Assembly: GCF_014898815.1 (NCBI RefSeq)
Contig: NW_026515548.1
Location: forward strand, 974,501-1,038,500
Origin: Panonychus citri
Lineage: Eukaryota > Arthropoda > Arachnida > Trombidiformes > Tetranychidae
DNA length: 64,000 nt
Reading direction: 5' to 3'
Shown: positions 34,064 to 47,642 of the stretch, piece after piece
Layout of the letters: the number at the start of each line of letters is the position of its first letter
Numbering within the stretch: the stretch's first letter is position 1
Program-made: the position numbers and the translations under genes
The notes under the pieces: model-generated
What the model was told of the DNA's origin: nothing
The model's input: the letters and a program-made list of their open reading frames with translations, nothing else
The model's database searches: none

Positions 34064-37000
34064 TATTTTAAAATGTAAGAGTAATTATGCGAGAGAAGAA
34101 AAAAAATATGTAACAAAAAAAAAGATTGATTAACTTATGGCCAGTGTTGGAAATTTGAGTCACAATGTTAATGGAGAAATAGAGAGAAGAAAAAACTGTG
34201 TCACAATTGCAATGAAAAAAGAAAAAGAGAAGAAGAGAAGAAGAGATGAGATTAGGCGAATATTTAAATTAAGGAAAAAAAAGTTGTCGGTGAAATTTTG
34301 GTGGTTTTTTTTCACAATTCGAATTTTGTTGAAACAATAATGAAGAGACGGAATGTTTGTTGAAGATTAAATGATGATTGAAAATTTCCTCTTAATGTCC
34401 AACTTACAATAAAATTAGAACACAAATTAACGAAAAAAGGAAAACAATTACCAGGTAAAGATGAGAGGAAAAAAGAGTAAAGTTATAATCTAATGAAGAT
34501 GAGAAAATTTGAAACACAGAGGAAAGAAAAAGGCAAAGCTTTATCTCCAAACGATGTTGTAAAAGCTTCGATTCTGTTGTCACACCCAAAGGAAGGGGGA
34601 AAATGGAAAATGGAAGGGAAACCGAAGGGGCGCATGCGCACAAAGAACATTTTTTGAATGAAGCCAATTGATTGGCTGAGGGATCGAAGGGAACCAAAGG
34701 AATAGGTAAGTTTCTTCTCTTACTTTTGTCTCTCTTTTCTTTCTCTTCCATTTTTTTTACCTTTCTTCTTTTCTCTTTTTCCCCTCACTTACCTTTCTTA
34801 ATAATATTTTTTTTTCTTTTTCTTTCTTTGCCTTTTCTTGTTCATCATCTTCTTTATCTTCATCTTTTCTCTTCTTGTACCAAGAGCCGGTCTTTTGGTC
34901 TTAAGAAAAACGGGTAACAGCAACACAACAACAACCTTTTTGGAGTGAAAGAGAAAAAGAGAGAAAGAAGAAGAAGAAGAAGATGAGGATGATGGTGAAG
35001 AAAAAAAGATGCTGGTGAGTTGAAGAAAAGTAAAGAAACTTAAAAGCAAACAGGTAAGAAGATGAAGATTAAATTAACAAGGTAAGAAGAAGAAAATGAT
35101 GATAAAGAAGGGAGAGTTAAAACCCGTCTTTCTTTTTTCTCTTGGTTATTGTACAGCCGATGGCACCCGCTCTCTCTTTTTTCTCTTTCTTTTCTCTCTC
35201 TCTCTTTCAGTTTCTATGTTTCTTTTAAATTTTTACTTTTTTCTCTTGTGTTGTAAACACAATTTCTATTTATCCATGGAAAGTAAAGGTAGGTGGATGG
35301 TTTCCATGGCCTTAGAACATTTTCTCGGAATGGAGTTTGTTTTTCTTGTCTCTCCATCTACATCTGTCTCCATCAAGTCACCTTATAAGGTCATGTCAAC
35401 GGTTTTCGGATCCACTTCAACCTCCAAATCAATTGATTACATATGAAAAAGTGTCTATTTAATCTGCTTCTTGTCATTGGCTTCAGCTAAATCATTTTTA
35501 CACCAACATCATCATCATCTCTCTCTCTCTTTAAAATTTCTCTTCTCCCTCCTCCCTTTTACAGCTCATACAACAACCACATTTTTACCTGATCAGGTAG
35601 CAACTTCAACCATTTTTTACTGTATCTTTCATCATCATTATCTTCCATTGCCTCTTTCTCTTTCTCATCTTCCTCTCATTAGCCATCCTCTCTCTCTCTC
35701 TCACACTCTCTCTGTATTTTACCTTTGTCTCTCTCACACTCATACACTCTCTCTCTCTCTCTCTCTAGGTTTCCTTTTGGATTACACAGTTCAACAACAA
35801 CAGCCCAAGGAAATTAGTGAACATAAGCTGTGGATGTTAATATGCAAATTAGATATTAGTCATTTGCCCCTTTTTTCTGCTTGCAATTAACGTTATCATA
35901 AATTTCACGGAAAACGATCCGTAAACAGAAAAGTTTTTCCAGTATATTTTCTGACCTTTTCTGCCCTTTCCGTTTGACCTTAATTAATACAAAATAAGTC
36001 AAAGCAAGAAAGGAGGTAATCTAAAATTCAAGAAAATGAAACAGCATAAGTGTTGATGATTAATTGGTGGGCCATAAACACTTATAAACACCAGAATATA
36101 ACCAAAAAGGAAAAAGTTAATGACCACAACAAAGTGACCAAAGAGAGAGAGAGAGGATGAGTTGCTAATCTGAGATTCGATTTTTGTTTTCTCATGAAAA
36201 CAGTTTCTCTTTAACGTCCATGATTAATTATTCACATAAGAAATTAAACTTTGAACCTGATTAAATTTTATTGTTTACAGGTCAAAGTTTATATTTTCAA
36301 AGTGTTTCCAGTTAATTAGTTTCAATTGTATAACAAGAGAAACAACAATTAACTTAACTATTAGAAAACAAAAGATCCAATGGTTAATCATTTCAAGTGA
36401 AAAACGAAATCATTAGAAAAGTTAATCACTCTGATCTTTGATTGTTGATGTAAAAAAATCTCCAATTTTGTTTTGATTATCATCTCAATAATTAGGAGTA
36501 ATTTAATTGCTTAGTGTTGACAGAAACAGTTATCAGTTAACAATCAATTTAAATACTCATCCCAATCAATGTCAATTATTTGGCATCGATTAACATTAAC
36601 TAGTTTTCACTTAATTTGTTAATTTGGTTAAACATTAAATTGTTTGACTGGTAATCAATCAGTTTTGATTATTTGTTTTGTTTCAACGCTAATCAAGTGA
36701 AGTTAATTAACATTTAAAACTTGGTAAAATTAAATATCTTCACTTGAATTTTGATTAATCAAAAACTAATCAATAACAATTTAGTTCACCTTTTCTTAAA
36801 CTTTTCTAACTTTCTCATCAAACTAATCAACAACTTTTCCAAAACTAAATCAACAACAATTTAAATGATCAACAAAGAGGATCTTTGTGTATTTCCTGAT
36901 TGATTGACAATTAAATTAAACAATAACAACAATTGATAATAGCAATTGAAATAATCAAATCCGTTTACCCTTGAAAACTGATAATGAATAAAAAACAATA

Positions 37001-37688
37001 TTAGTTGAAACCAATCATGTTAAACTTAAATTGTCGTTAATTGTTGTTGTTGTTTTCCAATGTTAATAATATTCAATGAGAAAAAATAATCATCACAATT
37101 AATTGTATTGAATAAATTTTTCTCATTCTTTTCTTATTTCTTATCCTTTAATCTAATTACAATCAATGTAATATTAATATAATAATAGTAACGTCTTGAT
37201 TTACTTGATTGTTGCTTTTCATCAACCACAATTAATGAATTAAGATTGAATCATGTAAGAAACTTGAACAACAATTTAAATTGTTACCCTTAGATAAAGA
37301 TGAGTAATCATGATAATAATAAACAAAAAGGTTGCTGGTTAGTAATTCTTGTCTGATCAATCAAATTTAATCATAATTCAGTTGACATTCATCATTATCA
37401 TGATTACAATCATGAATTTATTCATTACCATCAGGAATCAGATTATTAGGATAATCATGAAGATGATTTAGTTTAGAGGGAAAGGACCTGATAACAATTA
37501 AACAACACAATTTACTTAAATTGTGTAAATTAATTGAATCTCATGAAATGTCACCCAAAAGCCAGAAAACGATCTGGATGATAACGATGATGATAAACAG
37601 CAAGATGAACAATAACAATTGATGCTATTGGTTTATTGTCTTGTCAAAGTTTCTGATTCAAACATAGACAAAAAAACATGATGATGAA

Positions 37689-37691
<3 letters not shown>

Positions 37692-37724
<33 letters not shown>
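37692..37724. repeat. (AG)n microsatellite
   Basis: Uninterrupted AG tract of about 33 bases. Confidence 0.95.
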
Positions 37725-37728
<4 letters not shown>

Positions 37729-39521
37729 AGAAGAAATTGATGAAGAAGACAAGTTTGAAGGTCAATTAGAAGGAAGAGAAAGACAGTGAGAGAGAGAGAT
37801 GATGATAAGGGAAGAGTGAGTGATGATAAATGAAGACAAAGATTCTCTCTCTTTTTTGATCATGTTTTTCATGTTCAGTCCTTGAAACTTAACTGGGTGT
37901 GGATTCCCTGAAACCTAACGAACCTTTTGTAACGTTTATTATTCTGGACTAACCATACAGAACGAATCAAAAAGATTCGTAGTTATTATTTTTCCATGAT
38001 GAGAGTTAATAAAGGGAGAGGGAGAGAAGGTGGAGTGGGTGGATGGAGCAACTATGGAAGATGATGAAGGAGAATATTTTGTTGCGTGTTTCCGTGTGAA
38101 ATTCATGATACCAGGGAAGATGATAAGGATGAGAATTCTGATCTAGAGAATCGATGAGAAAATTATTTTCAGCTTGATTCCATTTCTCGGTGGAAAAGAA
38201 TATAAAAAAAATCTAAAAGAAGGTGAGAGAGAGAGAGAGAGAGAGATCAAGTGATGACAATGATGATGATGAACACAAAGAAACAGAACGACCATGATGA
38301 TAGTGATAAAGAAGATGAAGAAGATGAAGAAGATATCAGTTAACAGGATAAACAGCAACATCCTTGATGAAAAGCAAATGATTAACTTTAAATTTGTAAT
38401 TTCCTACTTTTCTCAATTAATATTATATTTAACTGACTTTCTCTTTTTTCCTCGAATCATCAATTTTATCTTCTCTTACTTTTCATCTCTTTCTATTTGT
38501 CTTTCTTATTCTTTTGATTCAATTTAGTGAATTACATTTAATAGGAAAAGATTAACAAAACCCAGAGAGAAAAGATGACAACTGTAAAGATGAAGATGAA
38601 GATAAAAAGGAAGATGAGAAAAGAGATAAAAAGAAATTGTCTTTGAATTATCATCTTCATCTTTATTAAGTAATATTCAGTTCAATGGGAGAGAATGAGA
38701 GAGAAAACTTCCAAAGACGTTCACTTATCTTCATTCACCTTTCTCACTCTCTCATCATGATGATCCATTTTTTACCCACCCAATCATCACCATAATCATC
38801 CCTGTGGGCTCTTAATGATACAATGGCCACAAAAATAATCGACTTACATGTTAACAGGAAGATAAAGAAAAAAAATTCTGAGAGTAATCATGATAATTGT
38901 GATTCTATGGAATAATGTTCTGTGTAAATGAGTTAAATCTTTCCAATTTCCAATTTAAACTAAATTAGTTGTTCATTTGATGATAAATTGTCTCGAATAA
39001 TGATCATCATCATCATCATAGTAATGGAATAGAAAAAGTTTCATTTATATTTAATGCTTTTCAAATGTAAGATGATTGAGATGAAAAGGATGAAAATGAT
39101 GATTAGAGATGAGAGATGATTTCAAGATCATCAACACGAATTTAGGACAAATACAATGAACTGAATTAAGAAACTTTTCTCTCTCTCTCTATGAGAAATA
39201 TGATTTTCTTTTCTTCCTTTTTTCTTTCTTCAAAAGTAAATCAATCATATTTTATTACAATTGCAATTTAAGCTAATCCAGTTTCAATTTTACGTCAAAA
39301 TTGTTTTTATTTTGCAATAAAATCATCACAACGATTAAATTCATCTTGCAATCATCATCATCTCTCATCAATTGCTACTATTGCGAATTGTGATTTGTAT
39401 AACTTGCACGTTCACTAGAACCGTGATTTCTGTTAATTATTACATTTGTAAATTACTTAATATGCAAATGTGATAAAGTGATTATTGCAAATTGATTGCA
39501 ATCAACAATCAAATTAATGTT

Positions 39522-39523
<2 letters not shown>

Positions 39524-39554
<31 letters not shown>
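39524..39554. repeat. (AG)n microsatellite
   Basis: Uninterrupted AG tract of about 31 bases. Confidence 0.95.
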
Positions 39555-39555
<1 letters not shown>

Positions 39556-41115
39556 AGTTTAGTGTTTGTGTGACTCTAAATTGTTGGAACTTGTTGAACG
39601 GAAGTCCAACCAAATTACTAGTTACAAGATTAAGAAGATGATGATTATTATGATTATCATGATGATGATTAAATCTAATTGTGAAAATCTGTTCTTTCTG
39701 AAAGAAGAAAAGTCAAAAATAGAATTAGAAAAGAAGAGAACTTTTTATTCAAGTTTCATCATCATCATCATCTTTTTCTCTGTCATTTTTATCCATCGCA
39801 AATCTTTCAAGCTCTTCATCTTTATCTTCCCTTATTATCATCTCTGTATTTAAGTTAATTGTCACTGAGAAACTAAATTGAACAATAAGATCCATTGAAT
39901 TTAAGAGAGAGAGAGAAAAACAATTTTCTAAATTGGAAAAGTTTTCAGTTAAAAAGTTGGTTAACCCACACAAACGCCGAGTGAACAATTAAAACTTTAA
40001 TCACGAGGATAATTGATTAGTCCAGATCAAATTAACACTAATTGTAAATCTTTACGAGTCACAAATAAACAAGTAATCAAACTATTAATATAAACAATCA
40101 ATATAAATCAATTAGGAAACTTGAAGCTTGTAAATTAATTTGATTAATCTGATAAGTTTATTGATCTTTTTTTCAATTGATTTTCATGTGAAAACTATTG
40201 AAATGATGAAAATTTCATCAAATTGATTACCATTAATGAGCTTTTGGTATTTGTTGATTGTTGATTGTTACAAGTTTCTAATAACATGATTGAACATCTA
40301 ATTCAACTAGAAAGGTATGTGTTAATTGTTACGATGATTAATATTATTATAACAATTTACAATAAACAATTGTCCTTGTTGACTGATGAATGAACATCAA
40401 TTTAATCATGACAACAAAAAAAAGGATCAACAGTTGACATAAAACAAGTAAAAAACAATTGATTGTCAATAATTATTATCGATTAACAATTTAAGATTAA
40501 CCCAGACCAAGTAAACAAAACAATTAACAATTTAAATTGTAATCATGAGAAACAATCACATGAGATATTTGATTATCGCCATTTAAATTGATTGTGCTAT
40601 TGGTTAAGTTAATTGTAATTGAGATGATCGGGAATGCAAATCAAATAAAATCAAGTAGCAAATGCAATTTGAGTTATATAAAGTTGATTACTTTTGGGTT
40701 AACATAATTGGTTAACAACAATTTAAATCATAATTAACTAAATAGTGTATCTAATTGAGGAAACATGAGTTTCACTATTAACTTTGTTACTGTAATACTT
40801 TAATTGTTGCGATGATTAATAACTTAATGATCAACTTGATTAGATGTTTCATAATTTTCTCTGTTTTTCAAACACCAAATTAATTGCTGGTCAATTTTCG
40901 CGATTCTTTTGACCATAGAAAATTATTATAACCTTAAGGTGGAATCTAATGACCCGGTCAAAGGCTCAAAGATCTTGAAAAGATCAATTAACACATTCAA
41001 CAAGTGATTTTCAATTAGGAAATTGTTTCGTTGTTACGATAAACAAATTACCTGTAGACTTGTTTCGATTGGCATCAACTTGATGAATACGTAATCAGAT
41101 TAAGAGAAAAAGTTA

Positions 41116-41121
41116 TTTATT
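41116..41121 (-). promoter_or_regulatory. Poly(A) signal of the FRMPD gene
   Basis: AATAAA on the - strand (TTTATT on +), 82 bases after the stop codon at 41203-41205. Confidence 0.65.
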
Positions 41122-41202
41122 GATGAAAGTTTATAAAATTTACTCAATGAGTGTGAAGAAACACAAAATTAAGAAAAAAATGAAATAGGACAAAAAGATT
41201 GA

Positions 41203-44200
41203 CTAATCAGATTCGTTACAAACTTTTCTCACATCATCTGTTGCTTTCCAAAATCTCGCAATTATCTCATCTAGTTCTTGATTAAAGGAGGGTGAACTTG
41301 TTGGTGGAGGTGGTATTATTAGTGAGCTTAGGTAATCACAGTCATCCTTATTAGATTCGTAACCATTGTCATAATTAGATTCATCGAGGCTTAATGACAT
41401 GGCTGTTGTCGGTGGTTGAGAAAAGTCAATCATTCGAAATTCATTTGGATCAATTGATTGTGGATATGACCAGGGGGCAACTCTAACCAAATGTTTACCA
41501 TGATAACTTGGAGCTAAAGAAAAAAATATTTAAATATTAGTTATTAATTCACAACAATAACGAAAATCAAATAAAAATGAACATGCAATTAACTAATGAC
41601 ACATTGAAACCTTGCAAGGGAAATAAAATTAAATAAAGAAACCTATGGAGTGATTTAATATAAATAATATTAATGAAATAACTGGAGTTATGATAGTAAT
41701 AGTATTTAAACATGCTATCGAGCGAGAAAAAAATGAAAGGGAAAAATGGTTAAAACGATTACGATTATTATGATTAAGCTCCTACTCTTACCAATCATTG
41801 ATTCACTTAAATCTTTGATAGCATTTGAAGAGAGAGAGAGAGAGAAAATAAATTAATTGAATTGACAGTTTGATGTTCAAATACATTGTTGAAATTTAAC
41901 GGCGTCTCTTTCTGGATTCAATTGTAATCTATTGTAATCCATAAAGTAATAACGTTATTATTATCATTTTTTTGTATATATGAGAGTTGATAGTTATTGA
42001 TGTGTACTGGATCCAAGTAGCACGTTTATTGATAATGTCGGTGATCATTATTTTACCTTACTATTGTAATTAAAGCTAATTAATAGTTGACTGTTTTATT
42101 TTTACTTGGTTTCATTGAATAACAGTCTTTTGTTGCTTGGAAATTCAAAAAGAGAAAGAGAAGTTAACATGAAAATGAGAGCGAAAGTTAAAGTGATTTA
42201 GAATATAATATTCATCATACCTGAATCAGTCCACCATGAAGGTCCCACATCCCAGTAGACGGGAATCTCTTTGGAATCATTTTCATCTCCAGTTTTTGTT
42301 AATAATTGATGATAACCTTTTAGAACCAAGGTAAACTCCTCAGCATCTTTCTCGTCCAGAGCAAAATGTAACGGTGAGGTTTCGATTGAACTACCAGTAC
42401 CTTTTAATTGTATTTCAACGGTAAAACTAAGATCATCGTCTTTGGTTACTTGAATACTAGTCACATCCTCTATTTTGGCTAAGGTTATCGGTGATGATTG
42501 ACGTCCATGGGTAACATGACTAATACCATATTTTGGTGATATGAGTAATGCTAAATCAGCGGTTGAATCACGGATTATAGTTGAGAATAATTTAGCTCCA
42601 TAACAGGGTAATTCACTGATGATGGTCAGATAATGAATTTTGGTTTGTCCTTCGGTCAAATGTTTCTGACCCGTTGGAATCAGGGATCGATTCTGTTTAA
42701 GGGAATGAATGAGATACTTTCGAAGTTGTTTACGTTTCATCGTTTCCGCCAAAGAATATGGCACAAAAGGTTCTAAACCATATTCCTTTTCGACTGCTTT
42801 TAGATTCACTTTTCCTCGATTATTAACCAATCCATTGACTAATGCGTGTTGATAAAGTTGTAATGCACATAACCTTAAGGCTATTTCATATTTCAATTCG
42901 GGTGTAAATCTTTCCTGAATTACATCATTGCAACATTGTCCATATAAATATTCAAAACTATTGGGATCCTTTTTAAATAACTCATTGGTATCTTTTGGCA
43001 CAAAGGTCATCCTGAATAAACATCTTAAATTGTGAGCACCAGGTCGAGCAGCGATTTTGGATAAAGTATCTTTGGGATCTAGAATTGTTAACTTGTTCCG
43101 TCTTATTGATTTAATATGTTCCGTACAAAGACTATAATATTCTGGACAACGAAGGTCAAGTTTCTCTATAAGAGAGTTCAGAACATGTTGCACTGTAATG
43201 GAACTGTCATATTTAAACGTTTTGGTTTGACCATTTTCCAGGAAAACCTTCAACACATTTGGCATGATGGGTACATCTGATTCAAATGCGGTTGGACAAT
43301 ATAAAGGAGACCCATTAATAGCAACTCCTTCAGCAAATCGAACCCTTGATGAATTAGATTTTAATTTAGCTTTCTTGGCGGCTGTTAAAATGGCTGATTT
43401 ACGAGTTGAATAGGGTTGACAAACAGTCAACTTAACTGAGTCTTGACAAGATTTAACCATATCAATAACCTCATCTCGAGGTGCTTGAAGTACATCAAGA
43501 CCATTGATTTTGAGTATTTGATCTCCTGGTATTAATTTATCTTCACTAGGCCCACCTTCTTTGACAGAACGAACTATCACTGGTTTAACAGAACCTGCGA
43601 CAAACCCAAATCCACAATCAGGATCACGAAGCAATTCAACTTCTCTTGGCTGTGGTGGTGCTTCATCTTCATCTTTCCTTGGATCTTCATATGTAGTTGT
43701 TTTATTAATGTGATTGATGTAATAATTTTTCCTCTGAGTCACAAGCAATTTCCCAACCATAGGGTAAACAAGGATCACCGGCATCCCAAGCATCAATTGG
43801 TGGTAACCAGGAAGTTGTTTGGCTTACAGGGTTTATGTAATAGATCCTACCATCTGAGGCTAATGAGGCAGTTATGTCTTTCTTCAAACGTGGATTTGGT
43901 AAAGTGCTAAAAATGAATGAAAGGTAGAAAAGGTAAAAGAAAGAAAATGGAGAAAAGAAAATGAAACAGAAAATAGAAAATAAGAGAAAAAGAGAGATGA
44001 TTAGAATAGAATAAATATCAAGTAAAATGAAGAAGAGAAGAAAAAATAACTCAATAGCAAGTGAATGACAGGAAAAGAAGGAGGAAAAGAAAGAAATAAC
44101 GAAGGGATGGTTGAAGAGAGAAAAGTAGGAAGACAGTAAATAGAAAGAGACGAAAGTAATCACCAAAAAATTAGAGAAAATGGAAAATTAAATCACTTAA

Positions 44201-44321
44201 GAAGAAAAAGAAACAACTGATATTCACTTGATAGCAAAAAAAAGAAAGACAAGAATTTGGTGAATTGGTGAAAATCGTTGCTAATATTTTCTTACCTTGA
44301 TTGGATCATCAATCCTCTCAT
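41203..44321 (-). CDS. WW-PDZ-FERM scaffold protein, FRMPD4/Preso-like, with an apparent frameshift
   Basis: Cortical or synaptic scaffold; mammalian FRMPD4 binds PSD-95 and shapes dendritic spines. Exons on the - strand: 44296-44321 (probable first exon, ATG at 44321), 42221-43906 and 41203-41513, with introns of 389 and 707 bp. Domains in order: a degenerate WW (GRIYYINPVSQTTSW, first Trp replaced), a second WW (LPYGWEIACDSEEK then NYYINHINKTTTYEDPR), a PDZ domain with loop GFGF, then a FERM domain beginning NVLKVFLENGQTKTF. The order and the PDZ start match FRMPD4 closely. The short C-terminus ends in a proline run and a charged tail. Anomaly: the second WW is split between two frames at an A-run on the coding strand (43726-43730). 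The split is read as a net +1, or two missing bases. About 500 codons downstream stay open, so an assembly error is likelier than a dead gene. Exon 1 is less certain than the rest. Confidence 0.88.
43726..43730 (-). other. Frameshift site in second WW domain of the FRMPD-like gene
   Basis: The coding strand reads GAG GAA AAA TTA TTA in the upstream frame, but the conserved NYYINH of the WW domain lies in the frame AAA AAT TAT TAC. Restoring the usual 11-residue step from Trp to the first Tyr would need two more bases at the A5 run. Skipping one base would also join the frames, but shortens the loop by one residue. No splice site is available there. Confidence 0.75.
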
Positions 44322-47300
44322 TATTTACATGAACAACAAGTAAACTTAAATGTAACCGTAAATCACATTAAATTTCACATTAAATAATCAGTTGATTAAA
44401 AATTGTTCTCACATTTTGGGCAATTAAATGACAATCAAATCGTTGAAAAAATTTACTCTCTCTTTCTCTCTCAGAAACTTCAACCATACAAGTCAACAGC
44501 TATTCTCAAGTTTGCTCGACAAATAGACCGACTTGCTATTCTCACTACTTTTCTTCTTTCAGTGACATCTCGCAGCTCACCGATCAACTAATGAGTTAAC
44601 TTCTTTTCATTTCTTTTTTTGATCAAACTTTTTCAATTTAATTGTTTCGTCAACTCATTTAATTAATCAACTTGTGATGAAACTGCTGGTTGGCTGAAAA
44701 ACTTGTTGCTTATTGTTTTCTGAATCAGGTTATTGTGATCAGTCAACTTGTTATACGTTTTTAAGGCCAAGGTTTGAAATTGAATTGATTATTGGTCTAA
44801 ATTTTAATTATAACAATCAAATTGGTTAACCAGTAATTAAGACAATTAAAAAATAACCAATTTTCTCATTTAAATCAACTCTCAGTGTTGCAATTATTTT
44901 GTTTTCCTTTTCTGGTTCTATTATTCAATTGGTAATCAATTTTCCAATAAACTAATTTGTTGATTGTTCCACTTCGAGAATGATAATTAGTTAATCTATT
45001 CTCGGGTATTAATGATGATTTAATGATAATTTGAAATATTTCAAAAAACTGTTTGTTTTTCTGTAACTAATTGTATCTGATTGCTGATTAACGTTAATGA
45101 GAAATGATAATAACGATGACGGTGGAGTAATTAACTTTTAATTGTCATCTTCATAATCAACTAGATGTTTCTGTTAACCAGATTCACTAATTCACCTCGT
45201 TGTCAATGATCAAAAGATGAGGGATTTTATTGATTTACTGATTGACTTTAATTGTTACCGTTCACCTGGTAAATCAATTCGAAAGGAAGATAAAAGTTAA
45301 TCAGTTGAAAAAAAAGAAAGAGATGAATTAATTTAATTAACTATTACATTAAACACTAATTTTGATCAACAATAAAACATGAAACGTCAATCTAATTGCA
45401 ATTTTTTTACCTCTCCAATTAGGTTGAACAATTAAAATAGATTAAGTTGATATTAAACTGATACAAATTGTATTGTCAGTTACAATATGATTTAGGGATT
45501 GGTTAGGATTGGTTGAGTTTGATTAGTTCAATTGTTGTGTTGGTGATTTAGTTGAGTTAATTAACTATGGTTTGCAAACCAATCCTTTTTTAACCAACAT
45601 TAAAACAATTTAATCAACAACCAATAGGCTATTTAAACTTCATACCTATGAACATTTAACAATTTAATGAACCATGAATTAAACAACAATCAACATGAAC
45701 CAATCAATTCTGTGTAGGAATTAAATTTCCGGGAAGAAGATGATGATAATGAGGATGATGTAAATTAATATGAAAAGATATTATCATCCTCATCATCACC
45801 ATGAAAAGGATGAGAGATGAAAAAAAGGATAAAGATGATTGTTTATCAATGAAATTAACAATTTACAATTACAATTAACTATTAGTTATCATGACAAGGT
45901 TGAGTTTCCCCGTTGTGAACAGTTTAACTGAACAATTGACAGAATCACAATTTAATTTTCTAATCATTAAGTTAATCAATATTTAGTTTTATCTTTATTA
46001 TTAGTTGATTCATTTTCACAATATGAGACAAGGTTAAGGATCAATGAGGGTTTGTGATGATAATCAATACCAAATTTGATTGATTGTAACTGATTATCAT
46101 CAAATCGTAAGTTAATTGCCTCCAGGCTGAAAACTGATCATCTTTTTAAATGATTAAAATCAATAAATTATTATTTACATAACCAACTAATTAAGTTGTT
46201 AAATTGATGAAACTTAAATGGCAGTTTTTTTCTTGATAATTCTGTTAATTGAAATTCATTTTCATCATTGATTGTTAATCATAATCGTCATTAGATTACC
46301 ATCATTAACCATTCAAGTAAATTTAGTAAACCCATCAATCAACGTTTAAGAAAAATTTAATTGAGAAAAGTTTTTTTTATTTCCGTTTCTAATTAACCTT
46401 CCAACAGAAATTAAACCAAATTAATCAAATTGTTGATTTGTGAACATTTTTCCATTTGTTTGTCAACTGATTGAACTAAATACACACTTTGAGAATTGTA
46501 ATCAATGTCATTGTTGATTGTTATTAAATTGTTGTAGGCAAAAACCATCGTTATTGTCAATGGGACATAAATGTTAACTTAACTAACCTGTTTCCATCTT
46601 AATTGTGATTAGAAATCAACTTTAAACAATGAAAGAAAAACTTTTCTTCTTCAAATTTTCTTCCGCAAGCTTAATCTTCAATTCAATTCAAGTAACATGG
46701 TCATTTAATTCCCTGTTCTGTTGAATACTTGGAATTATTTAGCTTCCTTATCATCATCTTAATCTTTATCTTCATCGTCATCATCATGCTCATCATTTTC
46801 GCCATCAATTTCATCCGAAGAAAAATATTCTTCTTTTCATCTTATTCTTCTTCGTTTTTACCCATGACAAATGCTGATGTTATCAGATGATGATGATGAT
46901 GATGGAAGATGAAGTATAAATCTCATCCCCTCACTCCTCCTTCTCATCTCTCTCTCTCTCAATGATGAAAAGCTCATCATCATGAACTTTTCTTCTAGAA
47001 TCAACTGTTACCTCTCCTGCCATCTACTTGATAAATGTTTGGTTAATTATTGTTTCCAATTTCTGTATCATTTGTTTACTTTCATAATTCACTCCCGACT
47101 CCTCTTATCATCATCATCATCATCATCATCATCATTATCATCTCCATGTTAACTATCTTTAGATTATCATGAAAATACTCAACTGTCACTTGGAATGTAA
47201 CCAGAATTCAACTTGTTTCGTTTCTCTTTTCTTTCATTCGGCCTCCATTCTAATTGTTGACATTTTCTAAATTGTTTCTTGTTATTACATCAGGGTAACA

Positions 47301-47642
47301 ACAATTTAACATGATTACTTAATTGTCATTAGTGGCTACCGAAGCAACAATCAACACACAACAATTTAAATGGTGATAATTTACAAGATTAGTTCCAGTC
47401 AATAAGTTATATTAAATATCATTTAATCATTTGGCAGTTAATACATTGGCTTTTGTTTGTTCGTTGACAATTAATCAAATTAATCTTTAATTTTTTTAGT
47501 CTTCTCGTCATGTTAATCCAATCTCGTAATTTAATAGACAATTATCAATTCTAGTTACAATAATCTGGGATTGATTGGTTAAGCTAAATGAAAATTACAT
47601 GTAATTTAATCAACGTTTAAATTGTTCAATATCTTATGCTAA
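44322..47642. other. Non-coding AT-rich region between FRMPD and Ly6 gene A
   Basis: No coding sequence is supported. It is extremely AT-rich, with dense AACAATT, TTAATTG and GATTA words, a TCA repeat at about 47,107-47,135, and one AACAATTTAAAT at 47,360-47,371. The 5' leader of FRMPD presumably lies at its left edge and the Ly6 A 3' UTR at its right edge. Confidence 0.55.
47107..47135. repeat. (TCA)n microsatellite
   Basis: About nine uninterrupted TCA units, the longest pure TCA run noticed in the window. Confidence 0.93.

Larger units (their letters stand above)
34064..41115. other. Long non-coding region between Fas1 and FRMPD
   Basis: No gene is supported in about 7 kb. 34.1-35.9 kb is strongly pyrimidine/purine biased with TC tracts (for example 35,746-35,766) and less AT-rich islands near 34,550-34,690 and 35,140-35,410. 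36-37.6 kb and 39.2-41.1 kb are extremely AT-rich with many CAATTAA/TTAATTG words and copies of AACAATTTAAAT at 36,855, 37,270, 40,526 and 40,717. AG tracts lie at 37,692-37,724, 38,225-38,246 and 39,524-39,554. Regulatory DNA for a flanking neuronal gene is possible but not shown. Confidence 0.55.

Noticed and set aside
35096..35890. Two + strand ORFs of 116 and 139 codons
   Set aside because: Mostly Phe/Ser/Leu/His runs from TC and TCA tracts; no family resemblance.
43907..44166. Hydrophobic N-terminal extension to the FRMPD WW frame
   Set aside because: A pyrimidine-rich intron translated as Phe/Leu/Ser; an acceptor lies at its end and a phase-matched small first exon upstream.
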